Of a stretch of 64,000 nucleotides of DNA, positions 35,799-49,852 are shown one piece after another. Numbering within the stretch: position 1 is the stretch's first letter; every line of letters begins with the position of its first letter. The translations under genes and the position numbers were made by a program. The notes under the pieces were generated by a model. It was not told where the DNA came from, ran no database searches, and was given only the letters and a program-made list of their open reading frames with translations. Source of the DNA: Styela clava (Eukaryota; Chordata; Ascidiacea; Stolidobranchia; Styelidae); NCBI RefSeq assembly GCF_964204865.1, contig NC_135261.1, forward strand, positions 11,346,001-11,410,000. Direction: 5' to 3'.

Positions 35799-37150
35799 TC
35801 AGTTTTTTATAAAAAATGGCATTCTTGCATATTGTACTTTCTTGTTGTACCATAATGGTTCATTATAGAGATGGATATTGGCATTAGATGTTAATTCCTT
35901 ATATAGGTACCAGGTACAAAGTGTATCCTTAATTGTTATAAAATGAAGATTTTTTATGAAACGAGAGTTATACCATAAATTTCCTTTCAGTAAACAATGT
36001 ATTTCTATATCACGTAAATAATAAAGTTCAATGGTTTTCCAAATACTCTCTTTTGACTCATCTATGAGGTGATACAACCATTTCAGTTTTTGAAAAATAA
36101 AGGTACTTTCAACGTCTACCATTTCAATTCCACCTTTCATTTTTGGGCCAATCAATGTTTTACGTTTGATTCTTTCCCAATTTGAATTCCATAAAAAACG
36201 AAATATTAAAGAATTCAGTGATTTAACAAATTTTTTGGGAATAGTAACAGGTAAAAATGTAAATTGATATGTAAAGAGCGATAGAATTCATGATTTGATT
36301 ACACATACTTTTCCTAGAATTGTTAAATTTCTCCTACGCCAAATTTGAATAATGTTTTGTACTTGCTGCAACATAAACGGTAAGTTAAGTTCATATAGTT
36401 GTTTCAAATCAGCCGTAATTGTAATTCTCAATAATTTAAACTCATAAGTCCAGTTGAGATTGTGATGAATATTTTGTTCAATTATGCCACATTCAGTTCC
36501 AATATTCATTGCTTGTGATTTTCAGCATTTGTTTTGCATCCTGATACAGTTCAGCTGTTCGAAATAAGGTTTCAATGCTTTTAGATGAATCATCAGTGAA
36601 GACTATTGTATCATCTGCAGCTAGGGCTATTTTAATTTCGTTTTCTGCAATTTTATATCCAGTGATATCTTTATTATTACGAACCATCGTTGCGAAAATT
36701 TCTATTACTACAAGGAATAAATACGATGAGATTGGGTCGCCCTGATTAAGCCCGAATGCTATTAGCGACTGGAACAGGAAACACCATACGACACTATCAA
36801 ATATCCAATCCAATAATTGTACCAGGTATTTCATTGTATGTTGTATGGTTTATTATATCGCAAAGTAATCGTATGTTTTCTCCCATTTGTCTGTTTTGAA
36901 TAAAACCTCTTTGCTCTTTGTGAATTATATTGTTCATTACTGTTTGGATTTGTGTCGTGAGAACTTTACTTAAAATTTTGTAATCCGTATTCAATAGCGT
37001 AATGGGTCGATAGTTTTTTAAATTATCGGCGTCTTTTCCTTTCTTCAATATGAGGGTTATTATTCCATCACATTGAGTTTGGCTCATGTGACCAGTGATA
37101 CACGCCTGGTTATAACATTTCAGCAGAGAGTCTTTCAAATCTTCCCAAAA
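35799..37150 (-). pseudogene. LINE reverse-transcriptase fragment, unit 2 (uninterrupted)
   Basis: The same fragment as in unit 1 without the retrotransposon. The empty target CTTTC is at 36106-36110 within GGTACTTTCAACGTC. Carries RPITLLNTDYKILSKVLT, GLNQGDPISSYLF, AADDTIVF and LTILGKVCVIKS with the same frameshift after GLDI. The RPIT form, against LPIT in units 1 and 3, is a useful marker shared with unit 4. Confidence 0.85.
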
Positions 37151-37165
37151 GATTTTATGTTAATA

Positions 37166-38246
37166 ACGACCAACTCGACTTAATAGCGCAGACATGCGGA
37201 GATAATATCATAACAACACAATTACACTTGGATATATAAAACAAGCCCATATTTGTCTGTGATGATAGATCGTCCGGAAAAAGAGCGTTGACAATGTAGT
37301 CATTTTTTCCTAACTCAGGCTTTTTGTCGTTGTTTAATTGACCCCCGTGTCCATAAAATTAGACATTGTCTTCCCTAATATATATACGAATCATGACAGA
37401 GCCCACAAACACTAAGACAGACACCTGGAAATTATACATTGTGAATAAAATAGTGTTTGCGTCCCAACGCCGCATCATCTCTTCTCCTTGTTTCGATGCA
37501 AGTTTCAATGACTTGCGCCATAAAATACATGCGTATAATGAAAAGAGTTGTTCTATTCACAAAAGTCTAGTAATACTTTTTGGCGTTAGGATATTATACT
37601 TGTTGAAGGAGCAACTGGAACGCGTATTTAATTGAAACATTCTACGCAAATTGTTGAAATTAACTTTGGTTTGAAGATGAATGGGGTGATTTCCGAGTGC
37701 AATTATGCCTGAACACAAGTTTTAACAAATTTTGATGATGGCTGATCTTCGGTTTTCAATTATCCACTTCTTACAGGATGTAATCACAAACATTGTTTTG
37801 CTTACAATTTTTGAGCATCTATTATCTAAACAATGACATGTTTGGTTTGATTGACGTTGTCAAACGATATTTGACGCGAGTCAAAAGTCGAGTTGCACAT
37901 TGGCATATAAAACTTTTCCAGAAATAGAAATATTTATGCATGAGAAGAATCCGGGAAATATTGATGATATATAGAAATTTGTTTCGAATTACAAAAATAT
38001 ATCTCAAAATCCATATTTTTAAAGGCGCCCAATATGAAACTGTCCGCTAGTTGCAGGGGATGTAGTTGAATTATTTTTTGGAGATTCAGTATTCTCGGAG
38101 AATGACAACGTCAATCAATCAATCAATCAATCTATCGAAACATCAACATTTTGCTTCTAAAGTCTGCATACGTGTATGCAAAATAAACTGTTTGCTCTAC
38201 AATAAAGATATAAGTGTTTCATCGAAAAACAAATGTTTTACTTGTG
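37166..38246. repeat. Repeat R1, unit 2
   Basis: Near-identical counterpart of 26471-27552, including the 14-bp inverted repeat and the TCAA run. Confidence 0.7.
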
Positions 38247-38282
38247 TTTAATATGCATGTGTGATGTTCACACTCTTTGAGG

Positions 38283-38405
38283 CAGGGGTAGGCAACCTAA
38301 GGCCTGCGGGGCGAGAATCCTGCCCGCGACGTTTCACTGAAATATAGTAACAAAACACCCGTTTCGACGATTATATTCTATACGTAACAGAATTTATTGT
38401 GAGAC
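38283..38405. mobile_element. hAT left-end remnant, unit 2
   Basis: Counterpart of 27589-27711 with the same internal break after GTGAGAC. Confidence 0.65.
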
Positions 38406-38775
38406 GAGCAAATAAAGCAAATCATAACTATAGCGATTAAAAAAAAAACGTTACAAACTTGGCGCAAGACTCATTGCTGCTAAAAGGTCGCAAGTATGCA
38501 AGTATGCAATTATTTCGCTCACGACCAACTCGACCTAAAAGCGGGGACAAGCGAAAATGATATTATGACAACACAATTACACTTTGATATATGAATCAAA
38601 TCCATATTTGCTTGTGATAATAGATCGTCCGTAAAAATGGCGTTGAAAATGTAGTTATTTCTTCTTAACTTGAACTTTTTTTCGTTGTGAATTGACCCTC
38701 GTGTCCATAAAATTGGACATTGCTCTCTTATATATATACGAATCATTGAAAGGTCTACAATTATTAGAAAGACAA

Positions 38776-40025
38776 GAGAGCTATGCTCAAATATATGGAC
38801 ACGTAGAGTCACATAATTTTGATGACGTCATAGCGAAAAAAAAGTAATAGCCTTCTGGAGAAAATTTTTATCTTTAACCACTAAAAATTTCAAAGCAATT
38901 GGTCCAGTATTCGAAGAGAAAAGCGACTTTTAAAAACGTGTCAAGCGGTACTGAGTTAGCAGTCAGGCAGCATCTTACCTGTACACTGTAGGCCCTATAC
39001 GGTAATTGATCACAGAACAGTTGTTCCCTTGCAAATTTTATGTTGTTTACACTTTAGGACAGATAATTGATCACAGAACAATTCTTCCCTTTCAAATTTT
39101 ATGTTGTTTCCAGTAGACTCTCATCAAAATAAACAAATATAGTAGGCTACAAGTGCTACAACGCTTGCATTACTGCACTGGTAGGACCGTGAAAGAATAA
39201 GTTACGGTAATTTCATTGTGGTAAGACACCGGTACCGGCACCAGTACCAGTATCGTACTTACGTACTGAGCTACCAGTACCGGTGAGCAGTCAGCCAGCA
39301 TCTTACCTGTACACTGTAGGCCATATACGGTACCGTAATTGATCACAGAACAGTTGTTCCCTTGCAAATTTTATGTTGTTTACACTTTAGGACAGATAAT
39401 TGATCACAGAACAATTCTTCCCTTTCAAATTTTATGTTGTTTCCAGTAGACTCTCGTCAAAATAAACAAATATAGTAGACTACAAGTGCTACAACCAGTA
39501 CCAGTTGTATCGTACTTACGTACTGAGCTACCAGTACCGGTACCGAACCTGTAGGTCTGATATTCCGTTCCGCATACGATAGGCTATAAAACTTGCATTG
39601 CAGCATTAGTAATACCGCGGAAGGAATAAGTCAATTTCACTGCGTTACGGTACCTGTAGGGCAACTTACCAGTACCGGTACCGACCTACAGTAGCTGTAG
39701 TACTGAGCAAGACAATCGATCGCGAAACCGCTTGAAATAAGTGTAAAACAGTGTTCCCATGAGTAAAAATAAATACCGCGAAATTTTGTATGAAATATCA
39801 TATCTCATAGGATTCATATAAAATTTAAGAATAAACAAAAGTAATAGCCTTCTAGCGAAAAAATTAATCTTTAACCACTGAAAATTTCAAAGCAATTGGT
39901 CCAGTATTCGAAGAGAAAAGCGACTTTTTAAAAACGTGTCAAAGAACAACAAGAACAAGAACAAGAACAAGAACAACAACAACATAATATTGAAACGATC
40001 GTTATGTCCACTACGTGTCCAACAA
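38776..40025. mobile_element. Unit 2-specific insertion of unknown class, 1,250 bp
   Basis: Absent from units 1, 3 and 4 at the same site. TGGACACGTAG at 38796-38806 and its exact complement at 40011-40021 form an inverted repeat near the ends. ACAA at both edges could be a 4-bp target duplication. Inside are a direct repeat of about 105 bp (near 38838 and 39838), a second direct repeat of about 165 bp (39000 and 39330, with ATTGATCACAGAACA), many copies of ACCAGTACCGGT, and a GAACAA microsatellite at 39946-39980. No protein frame is supported. Confidence 0.7.
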
Positions 40026-40115
40026 CAGTAATTACACATAGTAAATAAAATAACTGATGAAAAACCTTTTTCTTTGAAGGAGATCACAGGTCATGGAAGT
40101 TTAAGGACCGCTGTT

Positions 40116-40454
40116 AGGATAGGATAGGATTCACATATTTATCCCGGGGGAGAAGAAAGCCGATAAGACGGCTTATCCATATGGCGAACCACGGCCTCTC
40201 GTCCGGTTACCATTCCAAGTCCGGTATGTGATTAGTTATATTGTTTGTTTTTGAAAGCATGGACTTGGTGGTGGAGGAAGCTGTAACCGACCAGCCGTTA
40301 CGTGAACCACCCAGCGACGGCGAGGAGTCCAGCAATTCGCTCGCACATAACCATCCCTGCATGGGATTCGAACCTGCGAACCTACGCAGAGTAATTAGAG
40401 GTGCGGTGGCGAGCGTATTTCTAACGCTTCACCCGTTGAGCCACACCGCCGCGC
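40116..40454 (-). repeat. tRNA-derived SINE, unit 2
   Basis: Same length and position in R2 as the unit 1 SINE, with intact A and B boxes on the minus strand. Confidence 0.85.
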
Positions 40455-41250
40455 CTGTTCTAGTTGCTGACGCGCCAACGTCGCATCATCTCTTCTCCTT
40501 GCTTGGATGCAAGTTTCAATGACTTGCGTCAAGACATACGTATGCATAATGACGAGAATTGTTTTATTCAAGAAAGTCTACAAATAGATTTCGACGATGA
40601 GATTTTATACTTGTAGATAGAGCAACTGCACCGCGTTTTTTATTAAACATTCTTCGCAAATTGTTGAAACTGACTTCGGTTTGAAGATGAATGAAGTGAT
40701 GTTCGAGTGCAATTATGCCTGAACACGAGTTCTAACAAATTTTGATGATGGCTGATTCTCGGTTTTCGATTATCCACTTCTTAAAGGGTGTAATCACAAA
40801 CATTGTTTTGCTTACAATTTGTGAGCATCTATTATCTAAACAAAGACATGTTTGGTTTGATTGACGTTGTTAAACAATATTTGAAGCAATTCAAAAGTCG
40901 ACACACATTAGCATGTTGAACTTCTCCAGAAATAGAAATATTTATGCATGAGCAGAATCCGGAAAATATTGATGAAGTATGGAAATTTCGTTCGAATTAC
41001 AAAAAAAATATCTCAAAGTCCATATTTTTGAAGGCGCCTAATATGAAACTATCCGCTAGATGTTAGGTAAGCAGTTGAAATATTCTTTTCGGATTCAGTA
41101 TTCTCGGAGAATGACAACGTCAATCAATCAATCAATCTATCGAAATATCAACGTTTTGCTTCCAAAGTTTGCATACGTGTATGCAAAATAAATTGTTTGT
41201 TCTAACATACGGATATAAGTGCTTCATCGAAAACAAACGTTTTAAATGTG

Positions 41251-42328
41251 ATATCATTTATACGGATATGACAGCTCTTCATCAAAAATATAATAATCTT
41301 CAAAATTGGTATTTAACTCGACATTTTGTGTTTTTGCCTTGAATGCGATGGAAATTCACTTAAATTATTTAGTACTTTTCAACTTTACCATGTTGAAGTA
41401 GGATTCAAATGTTTTGAGAATTCCAAATTCCAAAATAAAATTTTCGACTCCGAGACCTGTGACGAAACGTTATGAAACTGGATATTTCAACTTTATTGGT
41501 GTTGTCTCGACATTAATTCAATCGTTATCTTTTCATTTGGGGGTTGTGGTTGGCGTTAGATATATATAATATATGTTTAAATGCCAGCAATTGAACAGAA
41601 CATAAAATTCGTTTTGAAATTAATTGGACTATTCTACACTAATTTCTGCTTTATCATTTTGAAGGTGAAAAAATAGTTCCAACTCCAATACCACTGACAG
41701 CGAGTGAAATATTCTTCGTGTGCAAAATTCATGTTCAAATAACTCATATTACAGTGTTCAATCATTATGGCTATTTCAGATACAATGTTGATGCTCATAT
41801 AATCAGGGAAAATTTTTGATTGATTGACGCTGTCAAGCATGAGAACGTCAATCAATCTATGATTCAAAAGTCGTACATTTTGATTGTTAAAATAATTGTA
41901 TGCGTATGCCAATAAGTAAATAATAAAAATAAAGTGTCGTTGAAAAACTGCTATGTTTTTAGTAATGCTCTTCAATTGGATGTAATACCTGTTGACTAAC
42001 TATCTTCAATCCTGAAGTTATATTTATATAAGCAATGCGCACTGATGAAGTGAATAGCTATGCCGAGGTGGTATCCTATTAGTTGAAAAATAATGTACTT
42101 CACAATATAAAGATTAATTAACAATTACCATTTTACTAAATGCACAATGATGGAAGATTTAAATGAAATAAACTGAACTTTCTGTTATAACTACGGCATA
42201 GCGATTCGAGGCAAACATTTGTTGCGCTTATGACAATTTCAATCATTGTGGTCGAGACAAGAGATCACTAATGTAACATTAAAACCCAAATGAGCTGGTA
42301 CTTGAATTTGGAGGGAGGGGAGAAATCC
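41251..42328 (+). promoter_or_regulatory. Upstream region of gene copy 2
   Basis: Counterpart of 29307-30384, with the GATTGATTGACG hairpin. Carries GAGCTGGTACTTG just before the TATA box, the form shared with unit 4 rather than unit 1. Confidence 0.4.
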
Positions 42329-42337
42329 TATATATAC
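42329..42337 (+). promoter_or_regulatory. TATA box of gene copy 2
   Basis: TATATATAC at the same distance from the start codon as in copy 1. Confidence 0.75.
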
Positions 42338-42393
42338 AAGCGCACAACAGGGATTTGACAAGTCGTTGTTCAACAACCTGAATAAAGACGATC

Positions 42394-45049
42394 ATGAAGA
42401 TTCTATTGTTACTTCTAGGCTGTTTGGCCGTAAGTATTTGATAAATAGTGCCCTTCATGTCTTTTTATCAATTTTGCCAAAATTATAATGTTTACAGGTT
42501 GCCAATGCCGCTTTATACCAACCAAGTCATTGCGGATATGTTACTTACAATGTCGGGCAATTTTACCGAATCAATTACGGATGTTACAGTTTCCGAAGCT
42601 ACTACTGTCCTGCTTGGTTCACAACGAAATATTACTCTAATGTTCTGAAGAGCTATCCAGGAGAGAAATGCACAGAGGATGGATTCGTAGGTAATTCAGA
42701 ATTGTATCTTGATATGTTTTCCTGAATAATTTGAGAAACACACATTTTGAGGGCATGAATTTTTGTATTATAGAGATGACGGTCGACGTTTTTGAAACTG
42801 AAGTTAAAAAACAATTGAAAGAAGTGGCCGATAAAATATATCTTGATATGCAACAAAAATATGAAGATTGGGATGAAACTGCAACAAATCAAAATACCGA
42901 GGCAAAGAAAAAGCACGAAGACGCTATCGAGGAATATGCAAAGCAGTATTTGAGGTTTGTATTTCTTCTTACAATTTTTTCTTACGTATTCTTTTTTTAC
43001 TCAAATTATTAACATCGTGAATTTTTAGAATTACGGGATTGCAGGAAGAGTCAGAAGAAATGAAGGAGACCAACAAGAAGGCTATTGAAAATTATAATAC
43101 AAAACTAGATTCATTGTTGGAAGAGGCAAAAAAAAATTATAACGATGACATGCAGAAAAGATACGCTTGTGTGCTGGAATATCACGAAAAACTTGTCGAG
43201 AGGTGGGTTACTGTAAGTTTAAATGTCCGTTTACAAGAGAACGAAAATTCGAACCTTTCTTATTTCAGGTCTGTTACATGCTTCACCACTCGTTTAGCTA
43301 AAATAGCAGAATACAAAGAAGCTCTCGAAAAGCGCGTGACAGAGTACGAGACAAAGTATAAATGTGTCATGGAAGCCATCGTGAAACAGAGATCTGAAGT
43401 GTTCCAAAAACTCATATACAGAGCCCATTGTAAGTTTTTTCTATTCTTTCGAATTTTGCACATACTTTTATTCATAATGGAACTTTACATCTAGGTTCTG
43501 AGGATTGGAACGAAGCAGAGGTTAATGCAGTTTTGGAGGCTTTCAAAACTAAAGAAACTCAATCATATCAAACACAGTTGGATGAATACACTACGAAGCT
43601 AACTGCAGCTATCGCAGAACTTGTGAAAAGCTACGCATGCGCTTATCAGTGCGCTTACGGCGGAACTCTCTGTTTTGGCAGAAGTCAATTTTACACCAAT
43701 TGGTAATTATAAATAAATGGAAGGTACATAGTATATATCAATATAATTCTACTCCTGGTTTTTTCTTTATAGTCGAAGTATCGGGAAATGGTGGACGTAC
43801 AGAATTACCACCCAAAGAAGTTGCTTCCGTTTCTTGACCTACAAATTCCAATACAGGACAATCCAATACAAGCAACTGAAAAAATGTGAAACCGGTTAGT
43901 GCAATTCCTAAAAATTTTCCACAATTGTCTTTATGTTTCACTGAATTTAATATTTTTATTACACTTAAGATGAAGTTAATATCACCGAACAAAAATTCAA
44001 AGAAGACCTTGATACCAAAGCTAAGACAATAATTGAATCTATGAAGAAAACATATGCTGAATGGTTTGCACAAGCAGAAATAACTAATCAGAAGGCATTG
44101 GAGTCTTTCAAAAAGATTGTTGATGAGAGACACGAATGTTTAATAACGTATTATAAAGCAAATTGCTTAGTAAAGTAAGTGTCACAGTGAATAAGTATAT
44201 CATAAGATGACATTTGGCACAATTGCTCTTTATATTTCCAGAAACAATTGCATCACAGCAGATAACTTGACTTCCCTAGAAGAATATCAGAAATCATTAG
44301 ACGAACAAAAGAAAGAAGCGATTGCAGAGTATGAAAAAAAGCTTGAGGAGCGCCTTTCTCGCGCTTCCAAGGCATACACTGACATGATTGATTGCCACGA
44401 GCAAAGGATCAATGAGCGAATTGCCAAATATGTTGCACAATATGCATCATGCCTATCTACCAGAAAGACAAAGATCGAAAACTACGAAAAGTGCTTATCG
44501 GAACGGTTTGAAAGAAGACTGAAATGCATTACAGAAAGATTGGAAAAGGTTGGCAGTGTGAAATTTTGTTCAAAAAATATGTATATATATTTATATAATT
44601 CTTGCAAAAATGTTTAGATTTCCCAACTCAGAATGGAACAGTATTTGAAACTGCTTGAATTTTATATGGGCAAACCACTCGGCAACGAAGCTCAAGCATT
44701 GTACGACGCCTACCAAGCAAAAACGGAGACGGAACTCGCCGATATAGTGACCAAGATTAAAGGAGACTGGGAGAAACATCTAAGTGATCTGAAGGAGCAT
44801 TACGCTTGTGGATTCAAATGCACATACTGTGTGCAACTTCGAGAACTCAGGATCCATTATAATTATCGCTGCGTGTTACCCACGTCTTCATCTTATTGCT
44901 TTGCTTACAAGCAATTCTGGTAAGTCATAGATACGTAATTGAATTGAATCAAATTTTTTCCTGTTTAACATATTCCTATTTTTAGCACGTACAAATCCTA
45001 CCGCATTGTCAAGTATGGCGGATGCTTCAGATATGTCAGATGTGTATAA
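42394..45049 (+). CDS. Secreted modular Cys/aromatic-rich helical protein, copy 2 (650 aa)
   Basis: Exons 42394-42429, 42498-42690, 42774-42954, 43029-43202, 43269-43429, 43495-43702, 43773-43894, 43970-44174, 44242-44548, 44618-44919, 44986-45049. Every boundary keeps the constant offset of 11,944 from copy 1, so there is no net length change in exons or introns. Protein differences noticed against copy 1 are A85T, N202T and K414E, with silent changes at V31 (GTC) and D434 (GAT). All cysteines and the three Y-R-I modules are retained, so it should be functional. Domain layout is as for copy 1; no known family. Confidence 0.88.
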
Positions 45050-45161
45050 ACGCCGGCAACATCAACCGAACGACAAGCGACCATGAAAATATTATTCATT
45101 TTAGTTTTAGATTAGGCTGATGAATTTATGCCAATTGCATTTACCATCTGATGATATTGAC

Positions 45162-45167
45162 AATAAA
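45162..45167 (+). promoter_or_regulatory. Polyadenylation signal, gene copy 2
   Basis: AATAAA at the position matching copy 1. The MITE found after copy 1 is absent and its target GTTAGAGG is single here (near 45203-45210). Confidence 0.7.
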
Positions 45168-45215
45168 TTCTAAGCAAATGCAAATAGAAGTGTTACAATG
45201 TGGTTAGAGGCATCT

Positions 45216-46012
45216 GTAGTGACCGTGATTTGAAAGTACGTGTGGATTGAACACTATTTCTATACCTTTACATGTAAAATTGTATCATGCAATAACATCA
45301 GTTACAAACTTCGCAAAGCACAAAGCGCTTTATTTTTAGACATGCATGCTTCATACTCCTTGTAACCCCCTTTATTTGCGACCCGGTAACGCCAGGGTGC
45401 AAATAGTAGAAAAAGCTGTTGTGTGGAAAATGCATTTCCCAAATCCTTGTTCAAGCACAACCGATTTTTTCAAACTTATCATGAAAATTGTACTTCTAAA
45501 AATTGATAACGCGAGATGAAACCTTGAGCGATGCACAAGAAAACATCAAAATGGGAAATACAGGTCAACTTGTTACGTTCAGGAATGACAAATGTTGGAT
45601 GAGAAATGGAATTATAATGAAAATAATGTCTCTGAACAATCATATTATTGCAAATTCCGCAATTACGAAATATTAATACCATAACGGTAATATTTATGCT
45701 CCGGAAAAGAAAGTTTAAGAATCCTCACGTAAACTTCACAATCTGTTAATAATGACAATATTAAATACAAAAACACCAGTAAAATTCAAATCATGCAAAT
45801 CTCAGTATTTTCCGGTAACCGGGGCTTAAATTTGAAATATTCGTTTAAATTCACATATTTGTCCAGAAAGTTTTGCAATAATTCAAGCATCTTCCAGATA
45901 AATTCAATTTTTACAGACTTGACGACATTTTTTGTAGAGTTCAAAATTCTACAAATTTTCTTCGAAATATTCGAAAATTTGAGATGTCATCAAAATTATA
46001 CAATTGCGATAT
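45216..46012. other. 3' spacer of unit 2
   Basis: Gene-free counterpart of 33551-34352, nearly identical to the spacer of unit 3. Confidence 0.5.
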
Positions 46013-46426
46013 ATTAGTCTTCTCTTCAACGATAAACTCAAATTTTTAGGTAAGGTTCGAAATAATTGATTATTTTATAAATGAATGCAAATTTCACAAA
46101 ATTGCCAATATTCGACCAACAGAAAATTCGGAACATCGATGGATGTTACTACAATTTTCATAGTGCGATGTTTTGTCTTCTATAAACCGCGAATTCTAAT
46201 TTTTACACTCGGGATTGGAAAAACTCGATATAATGCGAATATCTTTTGAATATATTTAATTTTTACAAAGTTGACAACACTCAAATCTCAAAAATTGCTG
46301 GATATCACAAATATATTTTTTACCATAATACCTTCTGACATTGGTCCTCTCTCTACTTAACGCAAAATTCAGGGTCTTGAACTTGGAACCGGAATTCTTT
46401 AAATGATGCAATTATCTGATAAACAT

Positions 46427-47103
46427 GAGGGCCATACACAAATATATGGACACGAGAACCGAAACGAAACAATTCACCATCAATTCCCAGAAAACCATGC
46501 AATGTGCTTAACGAAGCTGTATTTTAAAACAGGTAATGTACGATAACTTACCAGTTTTTTAAAATGTTCGTTCCAATTTGAAAATTTTGTCCGAAATCAG
46601 GCAATCCAATACACTGCGCTTTTTAGCCTAAATATGTGGACTCTTTGACTAGTTTGAAGACAGGCAATGATATGCCAATTCATAAATTTTGTCCCAAGTT
46701 AGGCAATGTCATGCAAATTTAAAATTTTTGTCCGGAATTTTGCAATTCCATTTTTTTGGTTAATGAAATTTATTCCACTACCAGACATTTGATATGCTCG
46801 ACACTTACGCTATTAGAACTGAAATCTTCAATATGTTTTCTGTTTATAATACAGTAATAGTTTGTAACGAAACTTTCTTTATGAAAAAGCCTGCGACTTG
46901 TTCTTGGCGACTTACCGTACCTCGATGAGCAACACATCGCTTAAAAGGCGCGCTATTCCTAATTTTTATCAGGTCATCGTACACGGAAAAAAAATTCCAT
47001 GAATCCCACAAAAACTTTGGAAAGGAATAAAAGTTATAGCCTTCTAGCGAACAATACAATCTTTGACCACTGGAAATTTCAAAGCAATTGTTCCAGTATT
47101 TAG
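46427..47103. repeat. Old dispersed repeat, unit 3 copy
   Basis: Counterpart of 15792-16468. Confidence 0.5.
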
Positions 47104-47420
47104 AAAGAAAAATAAAAGATCAGAAGAAAATAACAAGTACAACATAGTAACAAAACAACATATTATCACCCTGATAAAACATTAGGTTCAATTTTTTCGA
47201 AATTTGGCAGGAATTTCGCTTGAATAGCGATGGTTCTGGAAACATCAATGCACTTTCTTCACCAAAAAATTGTACGACATCTTAACGTCAAAAAACGACA
47301 ACATAAGGAAAATCCAGTTTCTAATCAATGTACATGTATTGTTAATATAAAAAATAAAACCAATGAGCAACGGTGAATAATCGAATCACAGTTGAAAATA
47401 AGTGAATAGAGAATACCTGT

Positions 47421-48719
47421 TCACCAAATGGCGTAATTCACAGACTCCGTGTTCTTTTCAGTTTTTTTAAAAAATGGCATTCTTGCATATTGTACTTTCT
47501 TGTTGTACCATAATGGTTCATTATAGAGATGGATATTGGCATTAGATGTTAATTCCTTATATATGTACCAGGTACAAAGTGTATCCTTAATTGTTATAAA
47601 ATGAAGATTTTTTATGAAACGAGAGTTATACCATAAATTTCCTTTCAGTAAACAATGTATTTCTATATCACGTAAATAATAAAGTTCAATGGTTTTCCAA
47701 ATAATCTCTTTTGACTCATCTATGAGGTGATACAACCATTTCAGTTTTTGAAAAATAAAGGTACTTTCAACGTCTACCATTGCAATTCCACCTTTCATTT
47801 TTGGGCCAATCAATGTTTTACGTTTGATTCTTTCCCAATTTGAATTCCATAAAAAACGAAATATAAAAGAATTCAGTGATTTAACAAATTTTTTGGGAAT
47901 AGTAACAGGTAAAAATGTAAATTGATATGTAAATAGCGATAGAATTCATGATTTGATTACACATACTTTTCCTAGAATTGTTAAATTTCTCCTACGCCAA
48001 ATTTGAATAATGTTTTGTACTTGCTGCAACATAAACGGTAAGTTAAGTTCATATAGTTGTTTCAAATCAGCCGTAATTGTAATTCTCAATACTTTAAACT
48101 CATAAGTCCAGTTGAGATTGTGATGAATATTTTGTTCAATTATGCCACATTCAGTTCCAATATTCATTGCTTGTGATTTTCAGCATTTGTTTTGCATCCT
48201 GACATAGTTCAGCTGTTCGAAATAAGGTTTCAATGCTTTCAGATGACTCATCAGTGAAGACTATTGTATCATCTGCAGCTAGGGCTATTTTAATTTGAGA
48301 TTGGATCGCCGTGATTAAGCCCGAATGCTTTTAGTGACTGGAACAGGAAACACCATTCGACACTATCAAATATCCAATCCAATAATTGTACCAGGTATTT
48401 TATTGTATGTTGTATGGTTTATTATATCGCAAAGTAATCGTATGTTTTCTCCCATTTGTCTGTTTTGAATAAAACCTCTTTGATCTTTGTGAATTATATT
48501 GTTCATTACTGTTTGGATTTGTGTCGTGAGAACTTTACTTAAAATTTTGTAATCCGTATTCAATAGCGTAATGGGTAGATAGTTTTTTAAATTATCGGCG
48601 TCTTTTCCTTTCTTCAATATGAGGGTTATTATTCCATCACATTGAGTTTGGCTCATGTGACCAGTGATACACGCCTGGTTATAACATTTCAGCAGAGAGT
48701 CTTTCAAATCTTCGCAAAA
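47421..48719 (-). pseudogene. LINE reverse-transcriptase fragment, unit 3 (extra 89-bp deletion)
   Basis: As in unit 2 but lacking 89 bp (junction near 48297), which removes sequence between the QGDP block and the catalytic AADD block. An A-run change near 47466 alters the C-terminal frame. The empty BEL target CTTTC is at 47764-47768. Confidence 0.85.
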
Positions 48720-48734
48720 GATTTTAGGTTAATA

Positions 48735-49816
48735 ACGACCAACTCGACTTAATAGCGCAGACATGCGGAGATAATATCATAACAACACAATTACACTTGG
48801 ATATATAAAACAAGCCCATATTTGTCTGTGATGATAGATCGTCCGGAAAAAGAGCGTTGACAATGTAGTCATTTTTTCCTAACTCAGGCTTTTTTGTCGT
48901 TGTTTAATTGACCCCCGTGTCCATAAAATTAGACATTGTCTTCCCTAATATATATACGAATCATGGCAGAGCCCACAAACACTAAGACAGACACCTGGAA
49001 ATTATACATTGTGAATAAAATAGTGTTTGCGTCCCAACGCCGCATCATCTCTTCTCCTTGTTTCGATGCAAGTTTCAATGACTTGCGCCATAAAATACAT
49101 GCGTATAATGAAAAGAATTGTTCTATTCACAAAAGTCTAGTAATACTTTTTGGCGTTAGGATATTATACTTGTTGAAGGAGCAACTGGAACGCGTATTTA
49201 ATTGAAACATTCTACGCAAATTGTTGAAATTAACTTTGGTTTGAAGATGAATGGGGTGATTTCCGAGTGCAATTATGCCTGAACACAAGTTTTAACAAAT
49301 TTTGATGATGGCTGATCTTCGGTTTTCAATTATCCACTTCTTACAGGATGTAATCACAAACATTGTTTTGCTTACAATTTTTGAGCATCTATTATCTAAA
49401 CAATGACATGTTTGGTTTGATTGACGTTGTCAAACGATATTTGACGCGAGTCAAAAGTCGAGTTGCACATTGGCATATAAAACTTTTCCAGAAATAGAAA
49501 TATTTATGCATGAGAAGAATCCGGGAAATATTGATGATATATAGAAATTTGTTTCGAATTACAAAAATATATCTCAAAATCCATATTTTTAAAGGCGCCC
49601 AATATGAAACTGTCCGCTAGTTGCAGGGGATGTAGTTGAATTATTTTTTGGAGATTCAGTATTCTCGGAGAATGACAACGTCAATCAATCAATCAATCAA
49701 TCTATCGAAACATCAACATTTTGCTTCTAAAGTCTGCATACGTGTATGCAAAATAAACTGTTTGCTCTACAATAAAGATATAAGTGTTTCATCGAAAAAC
49801 AAATGTTTTACTTGTG
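48735..49816. repeat. Repeat R1, unit 3
   Basis: Near-identical counterpart of 26471-27552. Confidence 0.7.
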
Positions 49817-49852
49817 TTTAATATGCATGTGTGATGTTCACACTCTTTGAGG

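Larger units (their letters stand above)
38521..41250. repeat. Repeat R2, unit 2 (contains the SINE and a 1,250-bp insertion)
   Basis: Counterpart of 27827-29306, lengthened by the insertion at 38776-40025, which splits GACAA from CAGTAATTAC. Confidence 0.7.
34353..46012 (+). repeat. Tandem unit 2
   Basis: It is 11,660 bp, or 10,410 bp without the unit-specific insertion at 38776-40025. It has the same layout as unit 1 without the BEL/Pao element and the 33267 MITE, and it preserves the empty target sites for both. Carries gene copy 2. Confidence 0.9.
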
